From the NCBI GenBank assembly GCA_018287875.1, contig JAGVVL010000001.1, positions 6,696,001 through 6,760,000 of the forward strand: a stretch of DNA of 64,000 nt. Direction: 5' to 3'. Positions within the stretch are counted from its first letter, which is position 1. Every line of letters begins with the position of its first letter. The position numbers and the translations under genes are program-made. The stretch comes from Nigrospora sphaerica. Lineage: Eukaryota > Ascomycota > Sordariomycetes > Amphisphaeriales > Apiosporaceae. The notes below the pieces were generated by a model. The model ran no database searches. It worked only from the letters and a program-made list of their open reading frames with translations, and was not told the DNA's origin. Below, one piece after another: positions 24,816 to 34,833 of the stretch.

Positions 24816-27800
24816 GGTGGCGGCGGCGAGCCGGGGATGTCAACTTTTCACCTGGATTTACGCAACGGGGTGGTCCTTGGTCACCGAAAAACCGAGTTAC
24901 TGTGCGTTTTAGTGTTGATCCAGGGATAAAACCCGGTTTCGTGAGGAAGATAACGGAGTAGAGGACCAGTGCGTGGCAGAGAGGCGCAAACTCGACTGTC
25001 GATCACACGATAAATGGAAGTAAGCAAGTGGCCTCGGAGTTCGGATATTGCCGTGGGTCGAGGTCCAGTTGGCGTCCAAAAAAAATATGTAGAAAACTGA
25101 CAGACGGGGAATAGCATGTAGGAAAGAAGAAACAGCCCGGGAGAAGGGGGGTGAGGTGTTGGTTCATGGAGGGGCAGAGAGAAGGGTGCCCTCCCGCTTA
25201 CCCGCCTATTAACCTCCGGCCTGGCTCTGAGCAGAAATAGCATAGTTGCCCCGGTGCCGTATCCATGTTGAGGTTGGACGGGCAGGACCAGTGGCCAGTG
25301 AGAGCAGTCCCAGGCTCGGTCATGGATGCGGAAGCTAGATGAGGTGCTAGCAAACACCCCATGGAACGTACAGGCCCTACCCTTGGTGGCCGACTTGGGT
25401 AGGCGATTGGCACTGATGACGTGATGGTGGCCACACCCCGTACCTCTAGAGAGACCACTCCGATAACCCCGTGTCGGTGTTGTCATTGGTCCAACGCTGC
25501 TGCCGGCATCCCGCTTCGGCGCGCAGCACATATTTCCCGGGAGGTGGGCAGCGTGACGACGGGCGGGGGGGGGCCACACAGGCAGTCCACATTGGATGGA
25601 CGGATGGGCCTGGCCTATCGCCCTTGTTGGCATGGTGCCCGTAAACAGGGCCGAGGCGTTGGTCAGGGCTGGCGGGATGGAGATGTATAATCAGCCAAAG
25701 ACCCAGAAAGAGCATGGGAATTGTGATTGCCTGCTTAGGTTTGCCCATACGGGGTGGTTGGTTGTCCAGCTTGGCGAGAAGGCTCCACAGTATTAGGAAA
25801 TTTTGGCAATGGAGCGTGCCCCCCTTGGGGCCTTCCTCAGTGGCATCCAAGAGGGAAGTAGGCGGGGATGGAACGGCATCATCAACTCTTAACTTCTTTC
25901 TGCTTTTTGCTTATCGAAGTATGTATTCACGCACTTTTCCCCGCGCTCAATAGGCGAGGAGGGGACAGAAAGAATGACTCACTGCACTATGATCATTGTA
26001 CTAGTGGCGAGCCAGTTCTTCCGCCCCCCTCGCGTCAGGAGATACAGAATATGCGCATATAGGTAACATAAGTATCTATCCGTCCGGCTAGATGTTGGCT
26101 ATCTGGCCCCATGTTTTTCTTCCCAAGGCACGGAAGGGTTCTATTCCTGTGCCGTGGCACCCCCGCTACAGCTTCGTATCACAAACGAAGCGAGACGCTC
26201 GGTCGATACAGTACTCTGCTTTCACCTGTCCCTCGTCAAACCCCTCCCGGATCCCCCCCCCCCCTTGACTCCATCTTCTGCTCGACCTCTACGCTCATCT
26301 TGGACCTAGGTACTGAGGTATTAAGCCACTCATGAACCGAAAGAAAGTGGTCTGTAGTACGTCTCCCTGAGAATGGTAGATGGCCAAGCCCGGATAGTAG
26401 AGGGTTGCTCGGACGTAAGGCTAGTAAGATACGAGACGAAAGAACTATGGCCAACGATGGTCCAGCGGTTGATATGTTCATTAATGGCGGCATGGTACGT
26501 GGTCCCCCACTTCAGCCCTGGACATCATACGGCCCCGAACTCTCAACCTCGCACCTGGCACCGTCGAGAGAGCCCAGGCGAGGCAGGGCCCCGAGAGGAA
26601 GGACGTTGCCGCGAGGCCGTGATTCCGCCGGCCGCGGCTGCCTGCAAGTAGAAGCCACGGCGCAGGTGACTCGAGGATGCAGCAGGAAACCTCTCTTAAC
26701 CCGACTTGGGACTGATCGTCATTCACCCTGGATGCCGGGCCCCTCCTGTATGTATGTTGCATCGCGGATAAGCTTAACAAGTGGACAAAGCAGCCACCAT
26801 CCGTTTGGGTAGCGTAGGGCAACATTAGATGGACGGGCCGACGCCGCAAGCCATGCCACCGGGGCGCGTTATGGCTCTGACGGGGACCCAGTACGTTATC
26901 GAGCTCGGACAGGATGTGAGGACGATGTAGCCCCTCCTACAAAGAAGCCAGGCCGCCGGGGCTGGAAGACCTGGCCACTACTTTGCAATACCTGATGGAC
27001 CGGTTATCACCGCCGACTACTGTACGACGGCCGCCAGTACAGTTGCAAAAGTGGCGTCTCGTCGCCCTTTTTGCATCTCCTCTCCCGCTCTTCCGTCCTG
27101 CGTTGCGCCCCTGGCCCACCCATCTTGGCCGTCGCAGGCACCCACGACGAACAGGACGCGCGACACGGGGGGAGGGAAGGATGGCCTGGCTTGCATCGTC
27201 GGCAGAGGTCTCTGCCAAGTGGGACCAAGCCGTGCTAAGGCACGGAACGGGTATGCCCGCGCGACTCGAGCGTCCAGTCGCTTGTGTGTGTGTCACGGTG
27301 GCCGAAGCCGTCCGGTTCATGACTTATGAGTAGCATCCCCCCCCACACACATTCTATCATGCTGGAGGATGACGAGGGACGGAACGTGGCCCAGGTTTCG
27401 CGGGACTTTCCAATGGCCTTGTGAACGGGCCTCCTGCCAATCGATTTCCCTCCGTGCGAATCGATAAGCACCCATAGAGGAAAGGGGAAATAACCCGCGG
27501 TTGTCCTCAACTCCGCCTTCTCCAAGTTGGTCCATCCCCACAAGCTAAAGCCGAAACGGACGTTGTGCAAAGTGCGTATGACGGACGAATTCACCAACCA
27601 CCAACCGCTGAGCTCGTCCGGCACCCGCAGAGTGCCTCCTCAAGCTGCTGCCCAGCATATGCTTCACTCCAACCTCGTCCCATCGAAATCGAAACCGGCG
27701 GTACGGCGGCATCATCGTCGGCGGTCGTCGGGACACCTCCGCCGTGCGTAAGCGTGTTTGGCAGCTGATTCGTCCAACATGTTCGGCGCCGCCTGTATCT

Positions 27801-28659
27801 GCTAGACCCCCATCGGCTCAGCCGTCACTCGCCGTCTCCTCGACTTGGCGACAGAGCGCTTACGGAGGCCAAAATACCTGGAATGTCCGGTGGCGGGGGG
27901 CGTAGAGATGAGTGGCTTCCGTGTTCGCAATCTGGAGCATGGAGCTACTGACGGACATCTCCTGTTTAGGGCGTAGCCGGCCCAACCGGATTCCTACCCC
28001 TCTCACAAGACCCAGTATGGGGGGCCCTTGCTTCCCCACACGGGAGGCCGATTTCACACCGAAGCCCAGGTTGCAACTTCGGTGCACGACCGGGGGCGGT
28101 AACGAGGCTCGCCCGCGTCGCAGGGGCGTGAGGAGTGGCTGTTCGTAGACGGGCAGGAGAGGCGCTAAAGCGTCGGCGAGGGCGTAGAGCGATGACGAAC
28201 TTTCCAGACCTACTGCTTCTTCCTGCGCTTGGAATCGGTGCCGGCCGTAACGGGCAGCAATCTAGCCGGCCTGTCGAGCTGCGGGGATGGGATCGTCACG
28301 AGACAGGCTCGAACCGGCACGGCCCTGGCTGATCTGGCTGGGCAACCTAGGTCAGCATGGCCGCGGGGGAGGCGGCTGGGAAGCCCACCTGACGAACCGC
28401 CCCCCCCTGCAGCAGAACCCAATAGGATGACCCATTGTAGCGGCCGGACCGGAGCTCTCGTGGGCGTCGGTGCCCTCGGCCAGAGCCTGATATTTCATCC
28501 GCCCTCATCCCCCTCGGACCTGAGTTGCTGACAACCCCAAGCTTTCTCGGCGTTTTTTGATTCTCGCCCAACAGAGACCATCGCCGTCTTCTGTGCCTTA
28601 TCGCCGCCTTGGCCCAACGCCGTCTTTGGAAACCGCGTTGCGCGCGTTTACCGGCGACC
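24816..28659. other. Intergenic region between divergent transporter genes
   Basis: About 3.8 kb between two divergently transcribed transporter genes; both promoters must lie here. Minus-strand ORFs (longest 250 codons, 24,881-25,633) have compositions typical of chance frames and overlap the presumed promoter of the amino acid permease. An ACCTAGGTACTGAGG motif occurs near 26,305. No tRNA or repeat was recognised. Confidence 0.45.
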
Positions 28660-30836
28660 ATGTTTGGAAAACGCTCCTGTACGTACCCGCATCGCTCCCG
28701 TCGGTCGGTGCGACCCCCTTCCGCCGGCCGCCCCCATTCCCGGCGGCCGGCTCGCGGACGCGGCCGAAGACGCTCCCCCCACAAGCAAATACCCGTTCGC
28801 ACTCTCGTCGCGCTGACCCCGAACGCCCGTTCTCTCGTCCAGCCAAGGCCTTCAGTGAGAAGGATGAGGTCCGCCCCGGCGAGGTCTCAGGCCAGAACAC
28901 CTACCACCCCGGCGGGGAGGAGGCCATTCAGCCCCTGAGCGAGCAGGTTGTGTGTCCGCCGCACACGACGGAGCGCAAAATGGTGACCCGCATCGACTGG
29001 CACCTCATGCCCTACTTGATCATCTTGTACATCCTGGCCTTCCTGGACCGCATCAACATAGGCAATGCGCGTTCATTTCACCTGTCGGAGGACCTGAAGC
29101 TCGACACTGTCAAGTACAGCACCGCGTAAGCTTCCCTTCCCCCTCTTCCGGCCCGGGGCCGACGCCGCGCAGCCCCCCCGATACACCGGACGACAGGGTC
29201 GCTAACTCGGGCCCAGCTTGACCATATTCTTCGTGCCTTATGTTTTCTTCGAGATCCCCAGCAACATCCTCTTGAAGCGTTTCTCGCCTCGCATATGATA
29301 CGTGATGTCCGCTCCCCCACTTGTTGCTTGGGGCCTCTGGCTGACTTTCGGTGAACGCTGCCCGGCTGCGTTGTCTGCTTTGGCATCGTGTCCATCTGCC
29401 AGGGCCTGGTGCAGAACTACGCGGGCCTCTTGGTCACGCGCTTCTTTCTCGGTCTGTTTGAGACGGGCATGTTTCCTGGTTGCTTCTATCTCCTGGGTAA
29501 GTGGTCCGAACGGGACACCGACGCACTGCGCACCCCGGGTTTTCGCCGCCATCGCCGACCGTCCGCCCGTCACGTAAGGGCTGACATGAATTACGTCCAG
29601 GCATGTGGTACCGGCGCGAAGAAGCCCAGAAGCGCTACAGTCTCTTCTTCTCGTCCACGAGTCTGGCGGGTGCCTTTGGCGGCCTGCTCGCTTCGGCCAT
29701 TGGCAAGATGGACGGCATCGCCGGCTACCACGGGTGGCGATGGATTTTCATCCTCGAGGGCTCCTTGACCGTCCTGGTCGGCCTGCTCTTCTTCTTGAAC
29801 TTCCCCTCCTTGTACGTTGCCCCTTCTACTCTGCGTGTCGAGCGTCGCCGCTAAGCCCCACGAAGCCCCGAGCAGGCGCCATGGCTCACGGAGGACGAGC
29901 GAGAATGGGTCACGGCCCGCTTGCGGGTCGACCAAGGACACAGCGCGGCCGAGCGCAAGGTGACGCTTCGCGATGCCGTAACGGTGCTGAAGGACTACCG
30001 TGTCATCCTCGGCGGCCTCATGTACTTTGGTCTCGTGGTATCGGTACGTTGGGCGTCCCATTCCTCGGGGCGGGAGCCTTTTCGCCGCTGGAGACTGACG
30101 CTCGATCCAGGCATACGGCTATGCGTTCTTTGCGCCGACCATTTTACAGACGTGAGCAACCCGTGGTCTTCCCCATTCGACCTCTGACGGCTGACCCGGC
30201 GCATGCTAACGTTGACCAGCTACAAATTCGACCCCATCACCACCCAGCTCCGCTCGGTGCCCCCGTGGGCGGCCTCGTTTGTCTACTCGCTTCTCATCGC
30301 CGTTTTCTCGGACATGTTCAGACACCGGTACCTGTTCACGCTGCTCTCGATGCTCATCTCGTTCGCTGGATACGGCATCCTCATCAACGTCCACAACAAC
30401 CTGAACCTGCAGTATGCCGCCTTGTTCCTCGTGTGCATGGGCACGTACGGCGCCATGCCCATCCTCGTCTGCTGGTTCAACATGTGTGTAACCCCTCGTC
30501 GCCTCGGTGGTCCTGCGAGACGTCCCACGCTAACCCTGCGGCAGGAACCTGGGCGGGCACCATCGCCGATCCATCGGCACGGCGTGGCAGGTCGGCTTTG
30601 GCAACATTGGCGGCATCATCGCGACCTACGCGTTCGACGATCCCCCCTACTTCACCAAGGGCTATTCGATCGGGGTCGCCTTCACGGCGCTGGCCGCCCT
30701 CACCGCCACGGGCTACCTCGCCGCCGTCATGTTGGAGAACCGGCGGAGGGCGCGGTCGGCCCGGGTCGTGGGCCTGTCCGAGTGGGAGCGGACGGAGCTG
30801 GGCGACCTCTGTCCCGACTTCAGATACATGTATTAG
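28660..30836 (+). CDS. MFS transporter of the anion:cation symporter (Dal5/allantoate permease-like) family
   Basis: Twelve-helix major facilitator; family members import allantoate, nicotinate, vitamins or other organic anions. Proposed exons: 28660-28678, 28843-29125, 29217-29297, 29357-29496, 29601-29815, 29876-30043, 30111-30151, 30220-30483 and 30545-30836, about 500 residues. Family marks are RIDWHLMPYL, FLDRINIGNAR in helix 1, FVPYVFFEIPSN, LVTRFFLGLFETGMFPG, WYRREEAQKR and GWRWIFILEG. Two junctions are unusual. Between exons 3 and 4 an in-frame TGA (29296) and the absence of any usable AG exclude a GT-AG intron, but an AT-AC intron (29298-29356) restores SPRI-WLPG-CVVCFG exactly as the family requires. 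The fifth intron needs a weak GTTGCC donor (29816) because the strong GTACGT at 29812 is out of phase; its acceptor may be 29872 or 29875. Exon 1 is only 19 bp and less certain. If these splices fail, the gene is a pseudogene. Confidence 0.8.
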
Positions 30837-31894
30837 GCAGGTGTCTGTAAATTCTGTCCCCGGCACCGGGTTTATATTCTAAAAGCGTATGGTTTACATG
30901 TCTGGCTGCCGGGAGAGAATAAAACCCCGGGGCCGATGCAATGAAGATGAAATGAATCAGGATCTCGCAGACTCTGGCATTGACGAGGCGCCGCAAGGCA
31001 AGGCCAGGCCAGGCGAGAGGAGCGGGTCATCCGGGACGCTCGAAGAGACCAAGAGAGGACCCAGCAGCCACTCCCGGGCATGTTGGCGTCAGCAAACGTG
31101 CGAGGCATTGTGATATCGAGGTCCTTTACGTAGGGCCACAAACTAGCGAGACTGGGTGCGGACGCAGGATTGGCACTTGGGTAGAGCTGCCCCGGGTAGG
31201 AACAGGGGATTATTTAGTGTGGCCCATCGATTCCGCATCGTCCGCACGCGGCGACGCCCTTTTCTATACGGATCATGGGTAGTGGATAGGGGATCCCCGC
31301 AAATCCCGCGCCGTCGGCAGGTACGAAGTACGTCATGCTCGAGAGTCCCCACTCCGAGGACAGAAACTCCCGTCTGCTGACAAGACGGGGAAGCCCAGCG
31401 GCTGTACTCAGTAGATGATGGGCGAGTCTTATAGCTTTCCGAGAAGAGCGAGCTACTACAGTGCCACGGAAACCACGGGGAGAGGACGCCGGGGCAGATG
31501 AAGCCGAAGCGGTCGGTCTGCCTCGTTTGCTTGAAGAATTTGTACAGCGAGCCCGGAGCGTCCAAGGCCGTTGCCCCAGCCGTACTCCACCTAGTCCACC
31601 CCGGGCAAAGACTGAACGCCGGAACAAAACCGAGTCTTCTCCGCTGGGCCCTTCCCGCCTCGCTGGGGAGAACGGGCAGTGGGCTCTGAAGATACGGAGC
31701 AGCGGCATTGCCTTCCGAAGACCGGAGCGGCGAACCCGTCGTTGTGGGGCTGGCTCTTCCCGCCGCCCTGGAGAAGAAGTATAAAGAAAGGGTCCGGCAC
31801 TGGCGGTCGATATAAAATGCCGAACCCACGCCCCGCACGATTACATAGCCCCCAAACCGGACCACCGAACGGAAACTACGCAAACACAAGCATC
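30837..31894. other. Intergenic region upstream of the PEP mutase-like gene
   Basis: Contains the 3' region of the MFS gene and the promoter of the next gene on the same strand. Overlapping ORFs on both strands at 31,140-31,890 show no recognisable protein. The only element I can point to is the TATA-like motif listed separately. Confidence 0.5.
31811..31817 (+). promoter_or_regulatory. TATA-box-like element
   Basis: The motif TATAAAA lies 78 bp upstream of the ATG of the PEP mutase-like gene, a plausible distance for a fungal core promoter with a short leader. It is assigned by motif and position only. Confidence 0.45.
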
Positions 31895-32888
31895 ATGACC
31901 GTTCAGCACAAAGGCGCCGCAAAGCTCCGAGAGTACCTGGCCAACCCGGACAGGACCGTCGTCTGCCCCGGCGTGCACGATGGCCTGACGGCGCGCATGG
32001 CCCTGTCCGTCGGGTTTGACGCCCTCTACATGGTAAGCCCCCAGAACCGGCCCGGGCGCGACGCCCGGGCGAGGCGCCGCGGTGCTAACGCGCGTGTCCC
32101 AGACGGGCGCCGGCACGGCCGCGTCGCGGCTGGGCCAGCCCGACCTCGGCCTCACGACGCTCGACGACATGGCGACGAACGCGGGCATGATCGCGGGGCT
32201 GGACCGCGACGTGCCCGTCATCGCCGACGCCGACACGGGCTTTGGCGGGCCGCTCATGGTGGCGCGCACGACGGAGAAGTACATGCTGCAGGGCGTCGCC
32301 GGCTTCCACATCGAGGACCAGGTGGCGACGAAGCGGTGCGGCCACCTGCTCGGCAAGGAACTGGTCGAGGACACGGTCTACTGGGCCCGCATCAAGGCGG
32401 CGGCGGCGGCGCGCGCGCGCATGGGCGGCGACATCGTCATCATCGCGCGCACCGACGCGCTGCAGTCGCTGGGCTACGACGAGGCGGTGCGCCGGCTGCG
32501 CGGGGCCGTCGCCGCTGGCGCCGACGTCGCCTTCCTCGAGGGCATGACGAGCAAAGAGCAGATGGCGCGCATCTGCGGCGACATGGCGCCGACGCCCTGC
32601 CTGCTCAACATGGTGGGCGGCGGCGTCACGCCCCTCGTCGACGCGCGCGAGGCCCGCGCCCTCGGCTTCCGCCTCGTCATCTGGCCCCTCGCCGGCCTCT
32701 CGGCCGTCTACCTCGGCATGCGCGAGTTCTGCCGCGAGCTCAAGGAGACGGGCGCCATCCGCGACCGCCACACCCCCGACGGCCGCGTCGACGGCAGCGT
32801 GCGCGACGTCTTTGAGCTCTGCGGCCTGTCCGAGTGCAGCGCCTTCGACGCCGAGATGGGCGGCAGCAGTTTCGCCGAGGGCGTGTAG
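31895..32888 (+). CDS. PEP mutase/isocitrate lyase superfamily enzyme
   Basis: Two exons, 31895-32032 and 32103-32888 (intron 70 bp), encode 307 residues, the usual size for short members of the superfamily. These enzymes form or break C-C or P-C bonds next to an oxyanion with Mg2+. The metal-binding ADADTGFGG (87-95), the gating-loop signature KRCGH (123-127, with the catalytic Cys125) and IARTDA (160-165) are present, so catalysis is likely. Fungal oxaloacetate acetylhydrolases, which make oxalate, share this sequence context but carry a diagnostic active-site serine; here the aligned stretch reads VIWPLAG, suggesting proline instead. A 2,3-dimethylmalate-lyase, methylisocitrate-lyase-like or phosphonopyruvate activity is therefore equally possible. 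No targeting signal is visible. The gene lies 1 kb downstream of the MFS transporter on the same strand, but co-regulation is only a guess. Confidence 0.88.
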
Positions 32889-33233
32889 GCGGGCGCACGA
32901 CCTTTTTGCTATTCATTTACGAGATACGACAGTAACCAAATTGATACCACCCATTTCCGTGACGACGGAGCACGCGGCCAACCGGGGCTTCCGGTGACGT
33001 GAAACAAAGTGCACGCCCGTAAGAGGTGCTGCAAAGAGACACAATGGGCCACCAGGGTACATTGGCTCTCTCAGCTGACATAAAGACCTTGGTGACAGAT
33101 GGCAGTGGATGCCATTTTCCTTGATGGCCTTGTTCCAATTCTCGCAAGTCTTTGTGAAAACACCGCCAATGGCGCCCCTTTCTCTATGGGCTCTCCCCAT
33201 ATATGGCCCCTGCCGGCGAAGATGCAGCGCAAG
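32889..33233. other. 3' region of the PEP mutase-like gene up to the repeat boundary
   Basis: No gene is visible. The stretch marks the change from G/C-rich gene space to the more A/T-rich accessory block. Similarity to the second repeat copy near 50.3 kb begins at about 33,234. Confidence 0.5.
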
Positions 33234-34375
33234 GCATGAAGATCAGGATGTAGGTATCGCCGCGGATAGCCCATGCATTCCTCACGAAATACGTACCTCT
33301 ACGTACGTCTATCGCACCTATCGTTTTGCATTTTCTCGCGTCTTGCTGGCCTACCTCCATGTTGGACCTCCCACACTCCTCCCTGGCCTGGTAACCAAAT
33401 GTAAGTGAATTTGGATAGCACTTAGCTGCTATGTAAAGGATTAGAGGCTGGGTTAAATGGATAGCTTAGACAGCGTCCGGTACCTTAAGAAGTATTCGCT
33501 TTACTCGTCACATTACGCGAGCGTATATTAAACATTTAAACCTTTCCTCCCCCTCGAAAATTTCGAGGATGTAGGGAAAGACTCGTTTATTAGGGCTACT
33601 TATTTCACGTTCCGAGTATGCTTAAAAATGTGGTGGTATCTAAGTACCTACTGAAATAATAGGTAGTTCCTCTGTTAAGTTAGTCAAGTCCTATAGTGAT
33701 AGGTGTAGGTATTCTTTTTTGAGTGTTCTATTTTCTACTTCCTCACCTCTCTTCTTCACCATTGGTGCTTGCCTCGGCGGTATCGTGTTACCCTCACCTC
33801 TCTTCCTCACCTTCCGTGTCCGTCTCGCCGGTGACCTCTTACCTTCAGCATCGGTGTCCGCTTCGGCGATGCCGTTTTACCTTATCACTCTTGCTCACCT
33901 TCGGTATCCGCTTTGCTGTGCCGTTCTACCCTCACCTCTCTTCCTCACCTCTCTTCCTCACCTCTCTTCCTCACCTCTCTTCCTCACCTCTCTTCCTCAC
34001 CTCTCTTCCTCACCTCTCTTCCTCACCTCTCTTCCTCACCTCTCTTCCTCACCTCTCTTCCTCACCTCTCTTCCTCACCTCTCTTCCTCACCTCTCTTCC
34101 TCACCTCTCTTCCTCACCTCTCTTCCTCACCTCTCTTCCTCACCTCTCTTCCTCACCTCTCTTCCTCACCTCTCTTCCTCACCTTCGGTATCCCCCTTCG
34201 CTGTGTCGTTTAACCCTCACCTCTCTCACTCACCTTCGGCATCCCGCTTCGCCGGTGTCGTTTTACCTTCACGACGCCGTCATATAGGTACGTTCTCTAG
34301 TACGGTCACCGTTTTTTCATGCTAACGATTCTGTCACCCAGGCATCCATGTTATCGATATTGTTCTCTGACCACG
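33234..34375 (+). repeat. Dispersed repeat, copy A (inverted partner at 49705-50318)
   Basis: By eye this segment matches the reverse complement of 49705-50318 over most of its length. Shared blocks include GCATTCCT-ACGAAATAC, CTTGCTGGCCTACCT, ACTCCTCCCTGG, ATTAGAGGCTGGG, GTCACATTACGCGAG, AAACCTTTCCTCCCC, GACTCGTT-TTAGGGCTAC, TTTTACCTTCACGACG and CATGCTAACGAT-CTGTCACC. Copy A is about 530 bp longer because of an insertion between roughly 33,625 and 34,232 that includes the 13-bp minisatellite. I see no transposase and no obvious target-site duplication. It could be a non-autonomous element, or the promoter part of a larger element, since a decayed gene follows about 460 bp downstream. Confidence 0.75.
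33931..34177 (+). repeat. Minisatellite: 19 identical 13-bp units
   Basis: The unit CTCACCTCTCTTC is repeated 19 times without a mismatch, followed by a partial unit (CTCACCT). The flanks at 33,750-33,930 and 34,178-34,270 hold longer degenerate units that mix this motif with TTCGGTATCCGCTTCGC and GTCGTTTTACC. Because 13 is not divisible by 3, all three frames stay open and yield a cycling Leu/Ser/Pro/Thr/His peptide; this is not a protein gene. Confidence 0.95.
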
Positions 34376-34833
34376 CTGGTAAGGCCTCCCAAATAAGAGG
34401 ATTAGGAAGGTATCAAGGTACATGGGTACTTAGATACCTCGATACTTACCTGAGGCCCATCATTTCTTCCTTGCCTATATCCTCAATTCTCTAATCCAAT
34501 AAAAATCCTGCCACCTACCCTGTCCCCTCCAATTCTATCCATATTCTCAACCTCTCCTTCCACCTTCCTGCATCATCCTTGCATACCTGCATCCCGTCCC
34601 TCCCATCCATCCTCTGCACAGCGTTTTCACCAACCACATTCCCAGCATCCATTGTGAGTACCGAGTACTTTGCGGTTCGTGGGACTTGTTGACGAATGCG
34701 CTAACCGCCGCTCCCAGCAACCACTTTGCGGGCGGCGAACCACGCACTGTGGACTACGCATCCGAAACCGTGAGTACCACCATCGTTCGGTTGGACGTCG
34801 TGTACAGACGAACTAACTGTCACTAGTTTCGTC

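Noticed and set aside
24881..25633. 250-codon minus-strand ORF upstream of the amino acid permease
   Set aside because: It has Pro/His/Ser/Thr-rich random composition, lies in a promoter region, and shows no family similarity.
29298..29356. U12-type (minor spliceosome) interpretation of the AT-AC intron
   Set aside because: The donor ATACGT lacks the U12 consensus ATATCCTT, and the branch region is CTGAC rather than the TTCCTTAAC type.
29281..29500. Calling the MFS gene a pseudogene because of the in-frame TGA at 29296
   Set aside because: An AT-AC intron restores the frame and the expected family residues exactly, which is unlikely by chance.
33719..34325. ORFs of 124-200 codons across the minisatellite (LPHLSSSPLFLTS repeats)
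   Set aside because: The 13-bp unit keeps all three frames open; the peptide is an artefact of the repeat.
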